A DNA stretch of 64,000 nt from Musa acuminata AAA Group (Eukaryota > Streptophyta > Magnoliopsida > Zingiberales > Musaceae), in contig NC_088340.1 in the NCBI RefSeq assembly GCF_036884655.1, positions 29,514,501 to 29,578,500 on the forward strand. The letters are read 5' to 3'. The notes under the pieces were generated by a model that saw only the letters and a program-made list of their open reading frames with translations, did no database searches and was not told the origin of the DNA. Position 1 is the stretch's first letter. Each line of letters begins with the position of its first letter. The position numbers and the translations under genes were made by a program. Below are positions 1-12,320 of the stretch, piece by piece.

Positions 1-1135
1 ATTTTTTCACAAGTTATATTCAAGAGAAAAATCATCATTCATTTTCAATTCATTTAATTTGTCAAATCAACATTTCTTGGGTATGCATGATATCAAAACA
101 TGGTTTCAAATCTTCAACATATAACATGCATAATTTCAAAAATCGAAAGGTGAAAGGAAGAATTAAAAGGTATAAAGATTTCAATCATCTCATAAACAAA
201 TGAAGGATCAAGTCATGTATCCAAAATTCAATGAATCATTTCGACAAATCTCTTTATAAATAATCAAAATGATCATAAAAGGAAATCTCATGTTATTTCA
301 AGAAATCAAGATCATGATTTTGATAAAACTCATTTTAAATTCAAATCATCAAAATCTTAACATTACTTTCAAGAGATTCAAAATGACATAAATAATTTTA
401 TTGATCTCTTAGTGAAAAATCGATAAGGTAGGGATTTGAGAAGTTTTCAAGAAAAATACTTTCCTCTCTTTTTGTTTCAACTTATTAATTGATTTCATAC
501 ATGCATGTTCTTTTCTTTTATGTCAAATCCATGCATCATTCATTAACGCCAAAAAGAATTTTCAAAAGATCGCAAAGTTCGATAATCACAAAAATCATCA
601 TGCATAATGTCGAAAGAAAAAATCATTAAGCATGATCATTATGCATTATTTCAAATAAAACATGATTTCAAAATATTCAATATTTTCATTGCATAGTTAC
701 ATCATTATGCATCATTGAAATTGATTCCATAAAGCATTTTTGATCAAGATCATTTTGTTTGTTATAGTCATGCTTTTTTCTTTTTAGGTGAATCAACTTT
801 TCATGCTTAGTTTCCATACAAAAGCCATGCATCATCATTAAGCATGATATCAAACTTCTTAATATTTTCATTAAAACATCAAGCATGGTTTCAATCAAAA
901 TAAAAAATTATCAAGATACACATTATTTATTCTTGAAGAAACATACATAGGATCATTAAATTTAAATCTAACATTTTATTCATTTAACATAACACATGTA
1001 ATTTTCATGATTATTTTCAAAATTACTAGCATGATAAACATGATTCCTAATTTTTTGTATTTTCATAACATTATTAAACATGCAATTTTCAAGAAAAATA
1101 TTTTTTTTCTAAACTAAATAAAAAAAGGAAAAGCA
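1..1135. other. AT-rich retroelement interior, no gene seen
   Basis: No credible coding region is visible on either strand. The stretch is AT-rich and rich in short recurring words such as CATGAT, CATGCAT and TTTCAA. It lies directly downstream (minus sense) of the gag of element X, so it is most simply the decayed continuation of that element. No LTR, polypurine tract or protein motif supports a more precise statement. Confidence 0.5.
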
Positions 1136-2020
1136 TCATGTAATTTTGAAATAAATTAAGGGAGTTTCGATTATCTCATCGTTGAAAGCCGTTAAGGCAT
1201 AGTTTGCCACATCGCCTTTGTTGATTTTCTCCTCGTCTTCGAAGGAGCTCGATTCATCCCAATTTGTGTTCTTCTTTTTGTGTTCAAAGCAATTAGTTGC
1301 ATTCTTTTTGTTCTTTAATTTTTGTCTTATTAAATTTTTAAATTTCTTTGTGAGTTCAAGTTCATGTTCACCATCACTTGAGCTTATGCTCGAGTGGTCT
1401 TCAAATATTCTCAGTTCGAAATCCTTCATGTTCTTTGGAAGGTGGTTTTCAAGTTTTTTACGTGCATTGCATGTTATTTCATAGGTCATTAAATATCCTA
1501 ATAATTCTTCAAGTGAAAAAATATTTAAATCTTTTATTTTTTGTATTATTGTTACTTTCGATTCCCAAGTTTTAGAAAGTGATCTTAAGATCATGTTAAC
1601 GAGTTTAAAATTCAAAAAACTTCTACCAAGTACTTTTAAACCATTGACGACATCCGTAAAATGGGTGTACATATCAACAATGGTTTCGCTTGGTTTCATA
1701 TGAAAAAGTTTAAAATCATGCATTAAAATATTAACTTTAGAATCCTTAACATTACTTGTGCCTTCGTGTGTGATTTCAAGAGTGTGCCATATGTCGAAAG
1801 CTGTTTCGCAAGTAGAAACCCGATTAAACTTGTTTTTGTCTAAAGCGCAAAATAGAGCGTTCATAGCTCTAGCTTAAAGAAAACGTCTTCTTCTCCAAAT
1901 CATTCTAATCTTTCATTGGAAGAGAAGACCTTTTATGTGAGTTTTCCAAAATGTATAGTCTATCCCATTAAAAAAGGAAGGACGAATGAGAGAGTGACCC
2001 TCTTGAAAGCCGAAAAGAGC
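1136..2020 (-). pseudogene. Element X Copia gag, broken 5' end
   Basis: The 3' part (1136-1864) encodes 242 residues of a Copia capsid polyprotein: the conserved MNALFCALDK, a UBN2-type gag helical region (TAFDIWHTLE, KPSETIVDMYTHF, LGRSFLNFKLVN, LEELLGYLMTYE), and a lysine-rich tail before the expected zinc knuckle, which is missing. The normal N-terminus is present only as fragments at 1865-2020, with a deletion and frame changes compared with the intact gag of B at 22068-23651. Gag proteins package the element RNA in cytoplasmic particles. This copy cannot make a full product. The family is clear; the exact upstream boundary is approximate. Confidence 0.85.
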
Positions 2021-2058
2021 ATTTCTCTTGGGTGTTAAACCAACTGAGAAATCACGAG

Positions 2059-2072
2059 GCTCTAATACCAAT
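2059..2072 (-). other. Primer-binding site of element X
   Basis: Read on the minus strand this is ATTGGTATTAGAGCC, a near-match (one C-to-T change) to the site complementary to the 3' end of initiator tRNA-Met. It sits between the LTR end and gag, which orients X leftward. Confidence 0.85.
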
Positions 2073-2553
2073 TATTAGGATTGGGGTCGAAACTAAGAGG
2101 GGGGGTGAATTAGTGCAGCGGTGAAAATTACGTCTTCAAAATCCTTCGTACGCTGAAAACTGATTCTTCGGAAAATTAACTTGAAACATGTTTGTAAATG
2201 AATTGAAGGCAGTAAGCAATTAAAGAGGTTTGCAGTAAGTAAATGCAAACCAGAGAACACGCCAATTTTATAGTGGTTCGGTCGTCATGACCTACATTCA
2301 CTCCACTGATTCCTCTTCCGTCGAGGCTACCGGCATCCACTATCGGTCTTTCTTCAATAGGTGAAGACCAACCACCTTTTACACCCCTCTTCTCCTTTTC
2401 ACGGGTTTAGGAGACAACTCTTACAAGCACTCACACTCCTCTTACAGAATTCTAAACATAGAGTGGAGGAGGAAATTTCTAAAGAGATTGCAACAACGTT
2501 TTCTCACTTTTGAATACTCTGTGCTTGTGTGTTTTAACCAGGGATAAGAGGGG

Positions 2554-2561
2554 TATTTATA
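2554..2561 (-). promoter_or_regulatory. TATA box of X LTR
   Basis: TATAAATA in element sense, downstream of the palindromic boxes and upstream of the U5/PBS end, as expected for the U3 promoter. Confidence 0.6.
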
Positions 2562-2619
2562 AGCTTCAAGTTGATTCAAACTTAGAGCTTAAAAACTTCT
2601 TATCCCGGGTTTCCCGAGC

Positions 2620-2770
2620 ACGGGCGGTACCACCACCTAGTGTTAGTCTGATATTGACATTGCCTTGGGCGGTACCACCGCCTGGGGGGCAGTGCTGGGT
2701 GGTACCACCGCCTGGCACCATGCCAGGGGCAGTACAACCATCCAGACTGGCGGTACCACCACCTGACACA
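2620..2770. repeat. Palindromic GGCGGTACCACCGCC boxes in X LTR
   Basis: Four or five copies of a roughly 15-bp palindrome (GGCGGTACCACCGCC and variants) occur just upstream, in element sense, of the LTR TATA box. The same box recurs in LTRs A, B, E, F, K and I and before ORF2 in A and B. Confidence 0.8.
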
Positions 2771-3613
2771 GTCTCGAAGACTATGCTACAATGTTGAGAC
2801 TTCTTGGGGCATTGTTTGGGCCTCTTATTGGGCCCAACACAATCCTTACATGGGCTTAGCTGACCCTTAATTGGGTTGGCCTAAATCCAAACCCAATTAC
2901 GTGCTAACTACGATTCCTAAGATTTTTGCTAAGCTAAACAAGTCCCTATGTCTTAGTTCTTTTGGCGAGCTTTCGACGATCTTCCGATGATGTTCCGACG
3001 GACTCCCGATAAGCTCCTGGACTTCACGACGATCTTCTTGGTGAGTTTCGATGAGCTTCTCTGGCAAGCTTTGAGACTTCTCGATTGGTTCCGCCAGAAC
3101 TTCCGACGAACGCCCAGACTTCCGACGAACTCTCGAACTCCCAACGAAATCGCATCCTTGACTCTGGAACTTCATTTTGCTTCATGCCTTACTATCATAG
3201 TTAATCCGATACATGTAAAACATACTTCAATCTGGACAATTAATACTAAGTATTAATCATGTTGTCCGGCATGTCATTGGTCCCTCGATGCTTCGTCTGA
3301 TTCTTCGGTGCATCATCCTCTCTTGCGACCTATTACCCAATCGGCCAGTTGACTCTGTAACTCTGATATACTTAGCGCAATATCCACTCTTCTTGGCCCA
3401 ATGTCTGAATCCATGGCCCGAAGCCTTCTGTCGATACGTCGATTGATCCACCAGCTTGACGTCCAATCTTCTGACATGTTTTCCTATAGCACAACAGGAT
3501 TCTTCCTGCTTTAATTATCTCATCTTGATCAAAGCATCCTGCGTCACTCAAAATATAAATTAAATCATAAACAATTATCAATTGGTTTCATCATCAAAAT
3601 ACGAGATTCAACA

Positions 3614-3920
3614 AATATAACTATAAGTTAACCATTTGCATAAATCAAACATAAGTTGCATAATAACAAAAAAAAAAACCTAAGACATCAGGATTCTCCT
3701 TGTTTATGCATTAGTTACCACTTTTCCCCCTTTATCAATAACAAAAAGTTATGAGTTACTACTTCTCCATCTTTGTCATCAACAAAAAGAAGAAAGTATA
3801 TCAATGATCAAATTATGTAAATAAAAAATTACTTTAACATCATGGTACATGAAAGATCTCAATATTGTGTCATCAATGATAAGTTCAAGTTATAGACACC
3901 AAAAAGTCAATTGATGATAG
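3614..3920 (-). mobile_element. Element D, 3' untranslated interior (left piece)
   Basis: Non-coding Sirevirus-type 3' region with repeated polypurine-like words (minus sense CTTTTTGTTGATGACAAAG and variants, near 3721-3790). It is colinear with 46430-46740 in element E. It resumes after G1 at 42662: the text runs TTGATGATAG | G1 | GATAG AGTCTTAAC. The left edge is cut by X. Confidence 0.75.
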
Positions 3921-4327
3921 TGTTAGAACCCTTGCATATTCTAAACTTGGGGTTGATCTTTTTAGGAGATCGGCCTTCTTGAAACTCTATAGGGGTTCCT
4001 CCCTCTAAGTTACTGCTCAAAGGCTGCAGAAAAGATTCATCTATTGCTTATCAAAAAAGGATGAATACATGTCTATTTATAGAGTTTCTAAACTCTAACT
4101 CCTAATAGTATTCCTACTTAAGACTCCTACTCAATTAAGACTCCTACTCAAGACTCCTAATAGGACTCATACTCAAGACTCCTATTCCTTTACAACTCCT
4201 AATTCTTCTTTAAGAAATAACCTTTAAACCCTAGCCGGCCTCTTCACCTCTTTAATAGAGGTCGGCTTAGGTAGATTTTATATGAATGCCCCTCTTAATT
4301 AGGACTCTCCTAGCTAAAGTTCTAACA
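3921..4327 (-). repeat. G1 3' LTR
   Basis: A 407-bp LTR, TGTTAG...TAACA on the plus text, matching 42269-42656 and both G3 LTRs. TATAAATA in element sense lies at 4074-4081. The interior to its right has the purine-rich GAAGAAGGCGGGTC in element sense at 4328-4341, a polypurine tract. Confidence 0.93.
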
Positions 4328-4341
4328 GACCCGCCTTCTTC

Positions 4342-5329
4342 AAATTAGCCTTGTCCTCGAGGCTGATAATATATCAATTCTGAGAATTTGATCATCAAGT
4401 TGTCATAGTTCTCGTAAGTGGCACCTTTTGTTGGTAAGTTCGCCCACTATATTAGTACTTCAGCAGTGGGTCATCGTCGTCGAGTCACGATTCGTCGATC
4501 AATAATAACACTCGATTGGGTATGGAGTTCTCCTTGGGTAGTCATATTTGGTGGGTGGTTTTAGGTTGTCTCTAAGCACATGTTCACCACTTCTATCTAG
4601 TCATTGATTTATGGGTGATACGCTGTACTCCTTTTCAATTTAGTGCCCTGCATATGAAATAACTCTGTCCAAAATCTGCTTATGAAGATGCAAGTAGAAT
4701 TTGGCATAAGCACAATGCGTCCCTTATAACGCAATTCTTTTGAGTCCCAACTATAATGAGTCTCCGGATCTTCCTACCATTCCCTCTTTGTTACCCATTT
4801 TTACTGCTCGAGGGAAGATATCTTCTGCTCCAAGAAATATTTTAGGCTTTTATGGTTGGTCTTGATTTGAAAGCGTCGCCCGATTAAGTATGATCTCCAT
4901 TTGGCCACCGCATGCACAATCACAAGTATCTCCTTATCATAAATAGTCATTTTGAGATAGTAAAGAGATAATGCCTTACTGGTATAAGCAAGGGGGCGGC
5001 CATCTTACACTAGTACAATACCAATTCTGACTCTGGAGGCATCAGCTTCAATAACGAAAGTCTTGTCGAAGTCGAGTAGCGCTAGTACGGGCGTTGTGGT
5101 CATTGCAGCTTTAAGTTTGTCGAAGGCAGTGGTGGCTTTGTCTAACCATTGAAAAGCATTTTTTTTCAGCAAGGAAGTAAGTGGTGCACTGATCTTTCCA
5201 TTGTTTTTTATGAACTTACGGTAGTAGCCTATTAAACCGAGAAAGTCACGTAGTAATTTTATGTTCCTCGAGGTCGGCCAGTTCTACATTGCTCCAATTT
5301 TAGAGGTGTCCACTACCACACCTTCCTTT
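4342..5329 (-). pseudogene. G1 pol 3' part: RNase H, integrase remnant, chromodomain-like tail
   Basis: On the minus strand this continues the Gypsy polyprotein: post-RT region and RNase H (from 5329 down to about 4800), a shortened integrase, and a C-terminal tail matching the G3 motif WVNLPIEDATWENYDDL. Near 4680-4720 it jumps from the pre-integrase region to the late integrase core, deleting the zinc-binding HHCC domain and the first catalytic Asp. G3 has the same jump near 32768-32795. Frames are interrupted by stops. The right edge is the insertion point of C. Confidence 0.8.
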
Positions 5330-6823
5330 TGTTGGGAAATCATGGGGGGCGACATCATATGCGCAGCGGAAGAACAAGAAAACAAAAATCCCCGATTCCC
5401 AAAAAGATGTTCGTCGTCGTGCGAAGATTGGTGCGCAAAATCCGCAAAACACAAAACTGCGTATAGAGATTGTGTTACCTAGGGAGATCGTATATCCCTG
5501 TTTCCTTGCAGATCCTCAGGAGAGGGTGAAGGAGGTCAAGCGTCCTCCTCTCTAGCGGTGATCCACATAGCAGGGTTGCGACGACGCTCCTCAAAACTCC
5601 AGGCCCACTCTGAGGTGGAGAGGGAGAGGAGAATAGGAAGGGCAAGCAAAGACTCTAGCCTATGAGGCTGTGAATCCCTCCTATTTATAGAGATCCCATG
5701 TCAAAACCCTAATGGGTCCTTTCCCTAGTGGGTATTGGATCTGCATCCAATAAGACAAGGGCTCCGTCGGATATCTCATATCCGAACCTCTACTCATCGC
5801 AATGCCTACCATATGTGTGTGACCCTCTAGGCCCAATATCGAGCTGGCCGTGAGTCATACCTGTCAGAACTCCTTCTAACTAAGTGAATTATTATCTCTG
5901 TAATAATTCACTCGACTCATCGACTACGGAAGTACTAGGCCACTACGCCGTAGTCCCCAGACGATACAGGGGAATCCAATCCATTGGACCTGTCTGTCCT
6001 CAGTTACCATGTACCTATAGTCCCTCATCCATCTAATATCCCAGAGACCGTATATCGAGCATGGTGCTGTCAGACCCATACGGTTTCTACTCGAGTCTCG
6101 CTCTAATCGGATTCTCCCGGAGAACTCTTTCTCTCTCAACCCGAATGACCCTGGCCAGGGATTTGTCTGAGCAAGAACACATGGGATATTCCTCTCATGA
6201 TACCGAGAGTGGATGATCCTCTATCGACACTCAATAGCCCTCGTAAGGTCGACTACCACTCCCAATGACCAGCTGTACTAGATCTGGGAACAGCCAAACC
6301 TATAAGTCTGATATCAAAGAGTGGAGCACTCATACAGGACATCCTTGGTGTCTCAAGTCTAAGAACCAGATACACCACTAGGACTACGGAATCGTTGTCT
6401 GACAATAAGGCATCATCAACCATCCAGCATTCCGTAAGCGGATCAATCAGTGAACTCATTCTCCAATGAGCACCTGTACTGTATCCCTAGTGTCCCTACA
6501 CGAGCAGCTATGAGACCAGCTGCATCCATCATATGGACGGGTATACAGCACACCAGTCTATCCGGTTATCACGATGTCCCTCTCGAGTAACCTATGACCG
6601 GGATTATTTAGGATATGTGTTTAAAGGTGAATCGATCTCATTATCGTGATCTCATCACGATCCGATTCCCATTGCACAAATCTAAGGACATCACAATACA
6701 TATGCATTTATGCAATAGTTATAAAGTGATATACGCCAAAAATATAATAAGCAAAAAGATTCTGTATCAAGTCACACGTGCCATCACTCACGTGATTGGC
6801 TTACTGGGCACTTATGACTAGCA
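5330..6823 (-). repeat. Copia C 3' LTR
   Basis: TGTTGGGAAATC...GACTAGCA on the plus text; in element sense TGCTAGTC...CCCAACA. It is flanked on the right by the polypurine tract and on the left by TSD CCTTT. TATAAATA (element sense) lies at 5692-5699. Short open frames inside it are not genes. Confidence 0.96.
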
Positions 6824-6836
6824 ATCTCCCACTTGA
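6824..6836 (-). other. Polypurine tract of Copia C
   Basis: In element sense TCAAGTGGGAGAT, directly abutting the start of the 3' LTR (TGCTAGTC). It is the plus-strand primer site for reverse transcription. Confidence 0.85.
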
Positions 6837-6837
6837 C

Positions 6838-7526
6838 CTAAAGCCAATCACCTATGTGTCTGATCCCCATCAGACCCCTGTGACGCTCAAAGACAATCTG
6901 AGACAATGGCTTTGTTAGTGGATCTGCAATGTTATCTTCGGATGGAACTCTTTCCACTGCTACATCTCCTCGGGTCACGATCTCTCTGATAAGGTGGAAC
7001 CTCCTCAGAACATGCTTAGATTTCTGATGAGACCTAGGTTCCTTCGCTTGAGCAATTGCCCCGTTGTTGTCGCAATATAGGGAAATCGGCTCCTCACTAT
7101 CCGGCACGACTCCCAAATCTGTGATGAACTTCTTCAACCAGACTCCCTCCTTTGCTGCATCTGATGCAGCAATGTACTCCGCCTCTGTGGTCGAGTCAGC
7201 AGTGGTATCTTGCTTGGAACTCTTCCAGCACACTGCTCCTCCATTCAAGGTGTACACATACCCTGAATTCGACTTGCTATCATCGACATCAGATTGAAAA
7301 CTTGAGTCAGTGTAGCCTTCAACCTTAAGGCTATTACCTCCATATATTAGTAAACAATCCTTAGTGCTTCTCAAGTACTTAAGGATACACTTTACTACTT
7401 TCTAGTGCTCCAAGCCTGGATCCGCCTGATACCTGCTCGTGACACTCAAAGCATGCGCTATATCAGGCCTAGTACATAGCATGGCATACATGATAGATCC
7501 TATTGCTGAGGCATAAGGTATCATAT
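6838..7526 (-). pseudogene. Copia C RNase H end of pol, out of frame
   Basis: Continuation of the C polyprotein after a frameshift. The region encodes the Copia RNase H: YTDSSFQSD (first catalytic Asp), STTEAEYIA (catalytic Glu), then CDNNGAI and a C-terminal tail ending HIGDWL next to the polypurine tract. A one-base loss in an A run near 7538 (FGMENSK...) puts it out of frame with the main reading frame, and a TAG stop interrupts it near 7403. Both lesions would need bypassing to give a working RNase H. The rest is well preserved, consistent with the youth of C. Confidence 0.9.
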
Positions 7527-10500
7527 TCATGTTTGCCCTTTGGAATTTTCCATGCCAAACCTTTTGACAATGGTTTCTATGTACCTGGACTGGGACAAGC
7601 CAAGCATCCTCTTGGATCTATCTCTATAGATTCTAATCCCCAAGATATAAGATGCTTCTCCTAAGTCCTTCATGGAGAAGTGTCTAGATAACCAAGCCTT
7701 TATTGTGGATAGCATTCCTATGTCATTCCCAATGATGAGGATGTCATCCACATATAACACCAAAAAGCTAATAGCGCTCCCACTTACCTTTCTGTATACA
7801 CAAGGCTCATCTTCGTTCTTAACGAAGTCATAAGATCTGATTGCCTCATCAAATCTTATGTTCCAACTTCGGGAAGCTTGCTTTAGTCCATAAATGGATC
7901 TAAGCAACCTACACACCTTATCTGGGCAGTTCTTGGACACGAATCCCTCAGGTTGCATCATATACACCTCCTCCTCCAGGTTCCCGTTGAGGAATGCGGT
8001 TTTCACATCCATCTGCCAGATCTCATAATCATAGTGTGCTGCAATAGCCAATAGAATTCTGATGGATTTTAGCATTGCTACGGGTGAGAAAGTTTCGTCG
8101 TAGTCAACACCTTGCCTTTGACGATACCCCTTAGCCACTAGCCTTGCTTTATAGGTCTCTACCTTTCCATCTACTCCGATCTTTTTCTTAAAGATCCACT
8201 TGCAACCGATGGGTACAATACCTTCGGGTGCATCAACTAGGTTCCAAACCTTATTGGAGTACATAGAATCCATCTCAGAATTCATGGCTTCTTTCCACTT
8301 CCCGGAGTCTATACTCATAATAGCCTCCTCGTAGGTCTGAGGATCAATATCCTCTACATCCTCTGCTCTAATATGTCCTACATATCTCTCAGGAGGATGG
8401 GATACTCTATCAGACCTGCGTAAAGTTGAAACTTGTGTATTAGATACCTGAACAGACTCGGGCTGTAGAGTGGTGCTTGAGCTTGGTTCTCCAACCTCGC
8501 TCAATTCTATCATTCTCCCACTGTCTCCGTCAAGAATGTGTTCCTTCTCAAGGAACACTGCTCTCTTAGCTACAAAGACCTTTTGGTCCTCGAGATGATA
8601 GAAGTAATACCCACAAGTTTCCTTGGGGTATCCCACAAATTTACATCGCCTTGTCCTTGATTCTAACTTATCGGGGTTTTGTCTTTTAACATGGGCAGAG
8701 CAGCCCCAAATCTTAACTACTTTAAGATCAGGCTTCTTCCCTTTCCATATCTCATATGGTGTAGACACCACCGACTTAGTTGGAACTCTGTTTAGAAGGT
8801 AAGCTGCGGTTTCTAGGGCATATCCCCAGAATGAGATGGGTAGGTCAGCGAAACTCATCATGGACCGTACCATATCTAATAATGTACGATTTCTCCTTTC
8901 AGAGACACCATTGAGCTGAGGTGTATAAGGAGGTGTCCATTGGGATAATATCCCATGGTCCTTGAGGAAGTGAGTAAACTCTGTACTTAAGTACTCACCT
9001 CCTCGATCTGATCGAAGAGTTTTGATACTCTTTCCAGTCTGGTTCTCCACCTCATTCTTATACTCTCTGAATTTCTCAAAGGCCTCGGACTTGTACTTCA
9101 TTAAGTACACATATCCATACCTTGAGAAATCATCAGTAAATGTAATGAAGTAGGAGTAACCTCCAATGGCATGAGTTGACATGGGTCCACATACATCACT
9201 ATGTATGAGTTCCAACAACTCAGTGGCTCTCTCTCCAGTTCTACTAAATGGAGGGTTGGTCAGTTTTCCACGAATGCAAGGCTCACAAGTTGCATATGAC
9301 ACATAGTCGAATGGATCTAGATATCCATCATTTAGCAACTTTTGAATCCTTCTTTCATGGATGTGACCTAGCCTACAATGCCACAGGTATGCACTGTTCA
9401 ACTCATCTCGTTTCCTTTTGGACATATTTATATTCATGATATGTGGAGTGGTGTCTAACATAAATAAACCATTATGCAATGTTCCTTTCGTGATGATCTT
9501 ATCATCTAATAATATCGAACAACCATTGTTCTCAAAAACAAATTTATATCCACTAACTGTTAAACATGAAATGGAGATAATGTTTTTGATAATAGAAGGA
9601 ACAAAATAACATGCATCTAATGCAATAAAAGCTCCACTAGGCAGATGTAGGGCGACCTCGCCAACAGCTAAAACAACAACTTTTGCTCCATTACCCATCT
9701 TGAGGTCCATCTCGCCTCTCTCTAGTCTCCTAGGCCTTGCCAGAACCTGCAACGAATTACATATATGATAAGCACTACCGGTATCTAATACCCATGTGTT
9801 ATCATAAGAGTCTGACAAATGGAGACCGATCATGAATGTACCTGAAGCTTCATCAAGCTTTTGTTTCGCCCTTTCTGCAAGGTACTCTTTGCAGTTTCTC
9901 TTCCAGTGCCCATCTTTACCACAGTGGAAGCACTGACCTTTGTCCTTTGTTGGGTCTTTCTTAGCAACCTTTGCTTTACCTTGTTTGCCCTTGCCCTTTC
10001 CCTTCTTAAGGGACCTTTCTGCTTTCCTTTTCTTTCTGGTCTCACCAGTGTAGAGAACTGGCTTCTCTTTCTTAATAGTACTCTCTGCCTCCCTCAACAT
10101 ATTGAGGAGCTCTGGGAGAGTCACCTCAAGCTTGTTCATATTAAAGTTCATTATGAACTGTGAAAAGGAATCTGGTAGGGACTGAAGCACAATGTCCACA
10201 CACAAGTTATCCTCTAGGACCATTCCTAGACCTGTGAGTTTCTCTATCCACTCAATCATCTTTAGGACATGGTTCTGAACCGGTGTCCCCTCAGTCATCC
10301 TAGCGCGGAAAAGGCTCTTGGATATCTCATATCGTTGAGTCCTTCCCCGTTCCTCAAACAATTTACGGACATGTAGGAGAATGGATCTGGCATCCATCTT
10401 TTCATGTTGTCTCTGTAACTCTGGAGTCATAGAGCCCAACATATAGCACTGAGCAAGAGTGGAGTCATCAATGTACTTCACGTAGCGAGCGATCTCATCC

Positions 10501-10661
10501 TCGCTTGCCCCTTCTTCGGGCGTAGGCATCACTGTATCAAGGACGTACACGATTTTCTCCGCTGTGAGAACAATTCTCAAGTTACGGAGCCAATCCGTAT
10601 AATTTGGACCAGTGAGGCGGTTGACATCAAGTATGCCACGTAAGGGATTTGAAAGCGACAT
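7527..10661 (-). CDS. Copia C gag-pol polyprotein (truncated by frameshift)
   Basis: About 1044 codons are open. I choose the Met of [12 protein letters not shown] (10661), which matches the family start; an upstream in-frame Met at 10685 adds eight residues. Approximate positions: gag about 1-235; zinc knuckle [14 protein letters not shown] about 242-255; aspartic protease DTGS about 291; GAG-pre-integrase LWHCRLGH about 425; integrase core with HSDVCGPM about 490, [10 protein letters not shown] and SDRGGEYLS about 550; RT with KARLVAKGY about 840, [11 protein letters not shown] and LYVDDILI about 968. All main catalytic motifs are visible. The frame ends early at ENSKGQT because of the shift near 7538. 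It supplies capsid, protease, integrase and RT for copying into the genome. Confidence 0.95.
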   Translation of the reverse strand: MSLSNPLRGILDVNRLTGPNYTDWLRNLRIVLTAEKIVYVLDTVMPTPEEGASEDEIARYVKYIDDSTLAQCYMLGSMTPELQRQHEKMDARSILLHVRKLFEERGRTQRYEISKSLFRARMTEGTPVQNHVLKMIEWIEKLTGLGMVLEDNLCVDIVLQSLPDSFSQFIMNFNMNKLEVTLPELLNMLREAESTIKKEKPVLYTGETRKKRKAERSLKKGKGKGKQGKAKVAKKDPTKDKGQCFHCGKDGHWKRNCKEYLAERAKQKLDEASGTFMIGLHLSDSYDNTWVLDTGSAYHICNSLQVLARPRRLERGEMDLKMGNGAKVVVLAVGEVALHLPSGAFIALDACYFVPSIIKNIISISCLTVSGYKFVFENNGCSILLDDKIITKGTLHNGLFMLDTTPHIMNINMSKRKRDELNSAYLWHCRLGHIHERRIQKLLNDGYLDPFDYVSYATCEPCIRGKLTNPPFSRTGERATELLELIHSDVCGPMSTHAIGGYSYFITFTDDFSRYGYVYLMKYKSEAFEKFREYKNEVENQTGKSIKTLRSDRGGEYLSTEFTHFLKDHGILSQWTPPYTPQLNGVSERRNRTLLDMVRSMMSFADLPISFWGYALETAAYLLNRVPTKSVVSTPYEIWKGKKPDLKVVKIWGCSAHVKRQNPDKLESRTRRCKFVGYPKETCGYYFYHLEDQKVFVAKRAVFLEKEHILDGDSGRMIELSEVGEPSSSTTLQPESVQVSNTQVSTLRRSDRVSHPPERYVGHIRAEDVEDIDPQTYEEAIMSIDSGKWKEAMNSEMDSMYSNKVWNLVDAPEGIVPIGCKWIFKKKIGVDGKVETYKARLVAKGYRQRQGVDYDETFSPVAMLKSIRILLAIAAHYDYEIWQMDVKTAFLNGNLEEEVYMMQPEGFVSKNCPDKVCRLLRSIYGLKQASRSWNIRFDEAIRSYDFVKNEDEPCVYRKVSGSAISFLVLYVDDILIIGNDIGMLSTIKAWLSRHFSMKDLGEASYILGIRIYRDRSKRMLGLSQSRYIETIVKRFGMENSKGQT

Positions 10662-10857
10662 TTTCTGAAAATAAAGATGTAGCAAAAATGAATAACATGC
10701 AGATTTTGCAAGAAATAAACTATCAAGATATGGACTTCTATCTTAATATGCTCCCACTATTTTACTAACGAGTCACGCGACACCCTCAGCACGTGAAACG
10801 GAAGTCTCCGGCAGACTTCTAGTGGGGATCAGGATCCAATCAGCGTCTTAGTGTAAC

Positions 10858-11150
10858 CTCGAGGGACTCGACCAATCACACTAAGCCTAAAAGGTAGACA
10901 ACTCTTGCCGATCACAACTCCTTGTGATTCCCGTCCTGTTCGGCCTCCGAATCACCATGGCCTCGAGGGACTCGACCAACCATGATGCTCGGTTAAGTCA
11001 ACACCTTCGTTACAAGATGAGTCTGATTTGATGATATACCCTCGAGGGACTCGACCAAGCATATCATGCCCTCAAGTCACCGGTGACATCTCTATGTCGT
11101 AAGCAAGATAGCGAATCGCGATATAGGTGAGTCTCGAGGGACTCGACCAA
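10858..11150. repeat. Four spaced 18-bp hairpin motifs in Copia C leader
   Basis: Plus-text CTCGAGGGACTCGACCAA occurs at 10858-10875, 10962-10979, 11041-11058 and 11133-11150, identical each time, with start-to-start spacings of 104, 79 and 92 bp. Its core TCGAG-GGA-CTCGA can pair as a 5-bp stem with a 3-nt loop. Intervening sequences differ, so this is not a simple tandem repeat. Confidence 0.9.
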
Positions 11151-11934
11151 CTCAACCTACACCGGGATTCGGTTCCTACTCATAACGATGGAAGGCCACA
11201 TGGGTCAATCTAATTGCCTCACGTTTACCGACTTAATATTATCGAGAGATATTTCTATGATTTGGTCTCCTATTATGACATGTCACACATGTACATATTT
11301 AATATATATCTACATCGCATGCAAATATATATACATATCTAGTATGTGTATAAGCAATCACACCAGATGATCATGGACCACAACCTAATATGATTAGGCC
11401 CGAGCCAGTAGGCCTAATCACTCACATCAAGATCTATGTGTGCAACGGTGCATCTCCATGCCTTGTGATCGTCCATCTCGTCCTCGTTGGTTCCGTCGAC
11501 ATCTTGATGCATCTTCATGCATCACGATCGTCCGTCTCGTGGGTCCCGCTATGGCTTCCACGCTCCCGCTGCGCCTCCTCATGTGATTACAACTTAATCA
11601 TAGGCACGCAGGCCCGACAATAAATGAGAAATATAATGGAGGTTCGCAGACCTCAATAATAATAATCACAAGTACACACATCACACGGTCCATGATCATC
11701 CGTCCACTCATCATACATCACATGTATAAATAATCGTCATTATGTAGGACTACTAGATAATAAAAATAATAATCAACTAAACCTTTTAATTAATTAATAT
11801 TTTCTGAAATCAGGGATATATAGGGAATTTCTCAATTCCTAAGGGTATTTTCGTAATTTGGACAAAAGACAGAAACTGGAATTTCTCAAATTCCGAGGGG
11901 CAAAACTATCTTTTGCGCAGAAAACCCTAATACC

Positions 11935-12320
11935 CTTTCCCCTTTTCGCTGCTGCCGCCGCCGCCACCCTGCCGGCGGCGGCCTGTGCGGCGGGGCGAGG
12001 GCACTGCCCTCGCCTGCAGGCAGCACGCTCGCTGGCGGCGCTGCCGCTGCAGGTGGGCTCCCCCTTCGGGCGTCGCTGCCTCCGCAGGCGGTGCTGTCCC
12101 GCCGGGCGGCCGCCCCTGTGGGGGGGGGTTTCGCCCGCGGGAGCAGCGGCGGCAGGCGCCGTTGCCCTACGGCGCCTCTGCCCGTGGGTTGCCAGCCCCG
12201 CCAGCAGCAAGCCTGCTGCAAGCAGACCGCCGGCCGGCTGCTGCAGGCACAGCGCTTGCGCATGCGCCGGCGCTGTGCTGCCTGGCTGCGGCTGGCTGTA
12301 GGCATGCAGATCGAGGGCAG
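11935..12320. other. GC-rich block in Copia C leader
   Basis: Dense CCGCCG, GCCGCTGC and GGCGGC strings stand out sharply from the AT-rich flanks. Open frames run in several frames on both strands, which is expected from few AT-rich stop codons. Predicted products are low-complexity Ala/Arg/Pro/Gly and match no family I recognise. Confidence 0.75.

Larger units (their letters stand above)
2073..3613 (-). repeat. 5' LTR of element X (Sirevirus-type Copia)
   Basis: This 1541-bp LTR reads on the minus strand from TGTTGAATCTCG (3613) to ...CCTAATA (2073; the usual TAACA end is mutated), followed by a PBS. It carries GGCGGTACCACCGCC-type palindromes, a TATA box downstream of them, and a G run (C tract in element sense) near its 3' end. 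The sequence right of 3613 matches a point about 290 bp inside the 3' region of related element E (near 46430). X therefore appears inserted into older element D rather than flanked by its own sequence. The matching 3' LTR must lie left of the window. Confidence 0.85.

Noticed and set aside
5924..6821. Paired frames of about 70 codons in both Copia C LTRs
   Set aside because: They recur only because the LTR is duplicated; no known product and no separate promoter.
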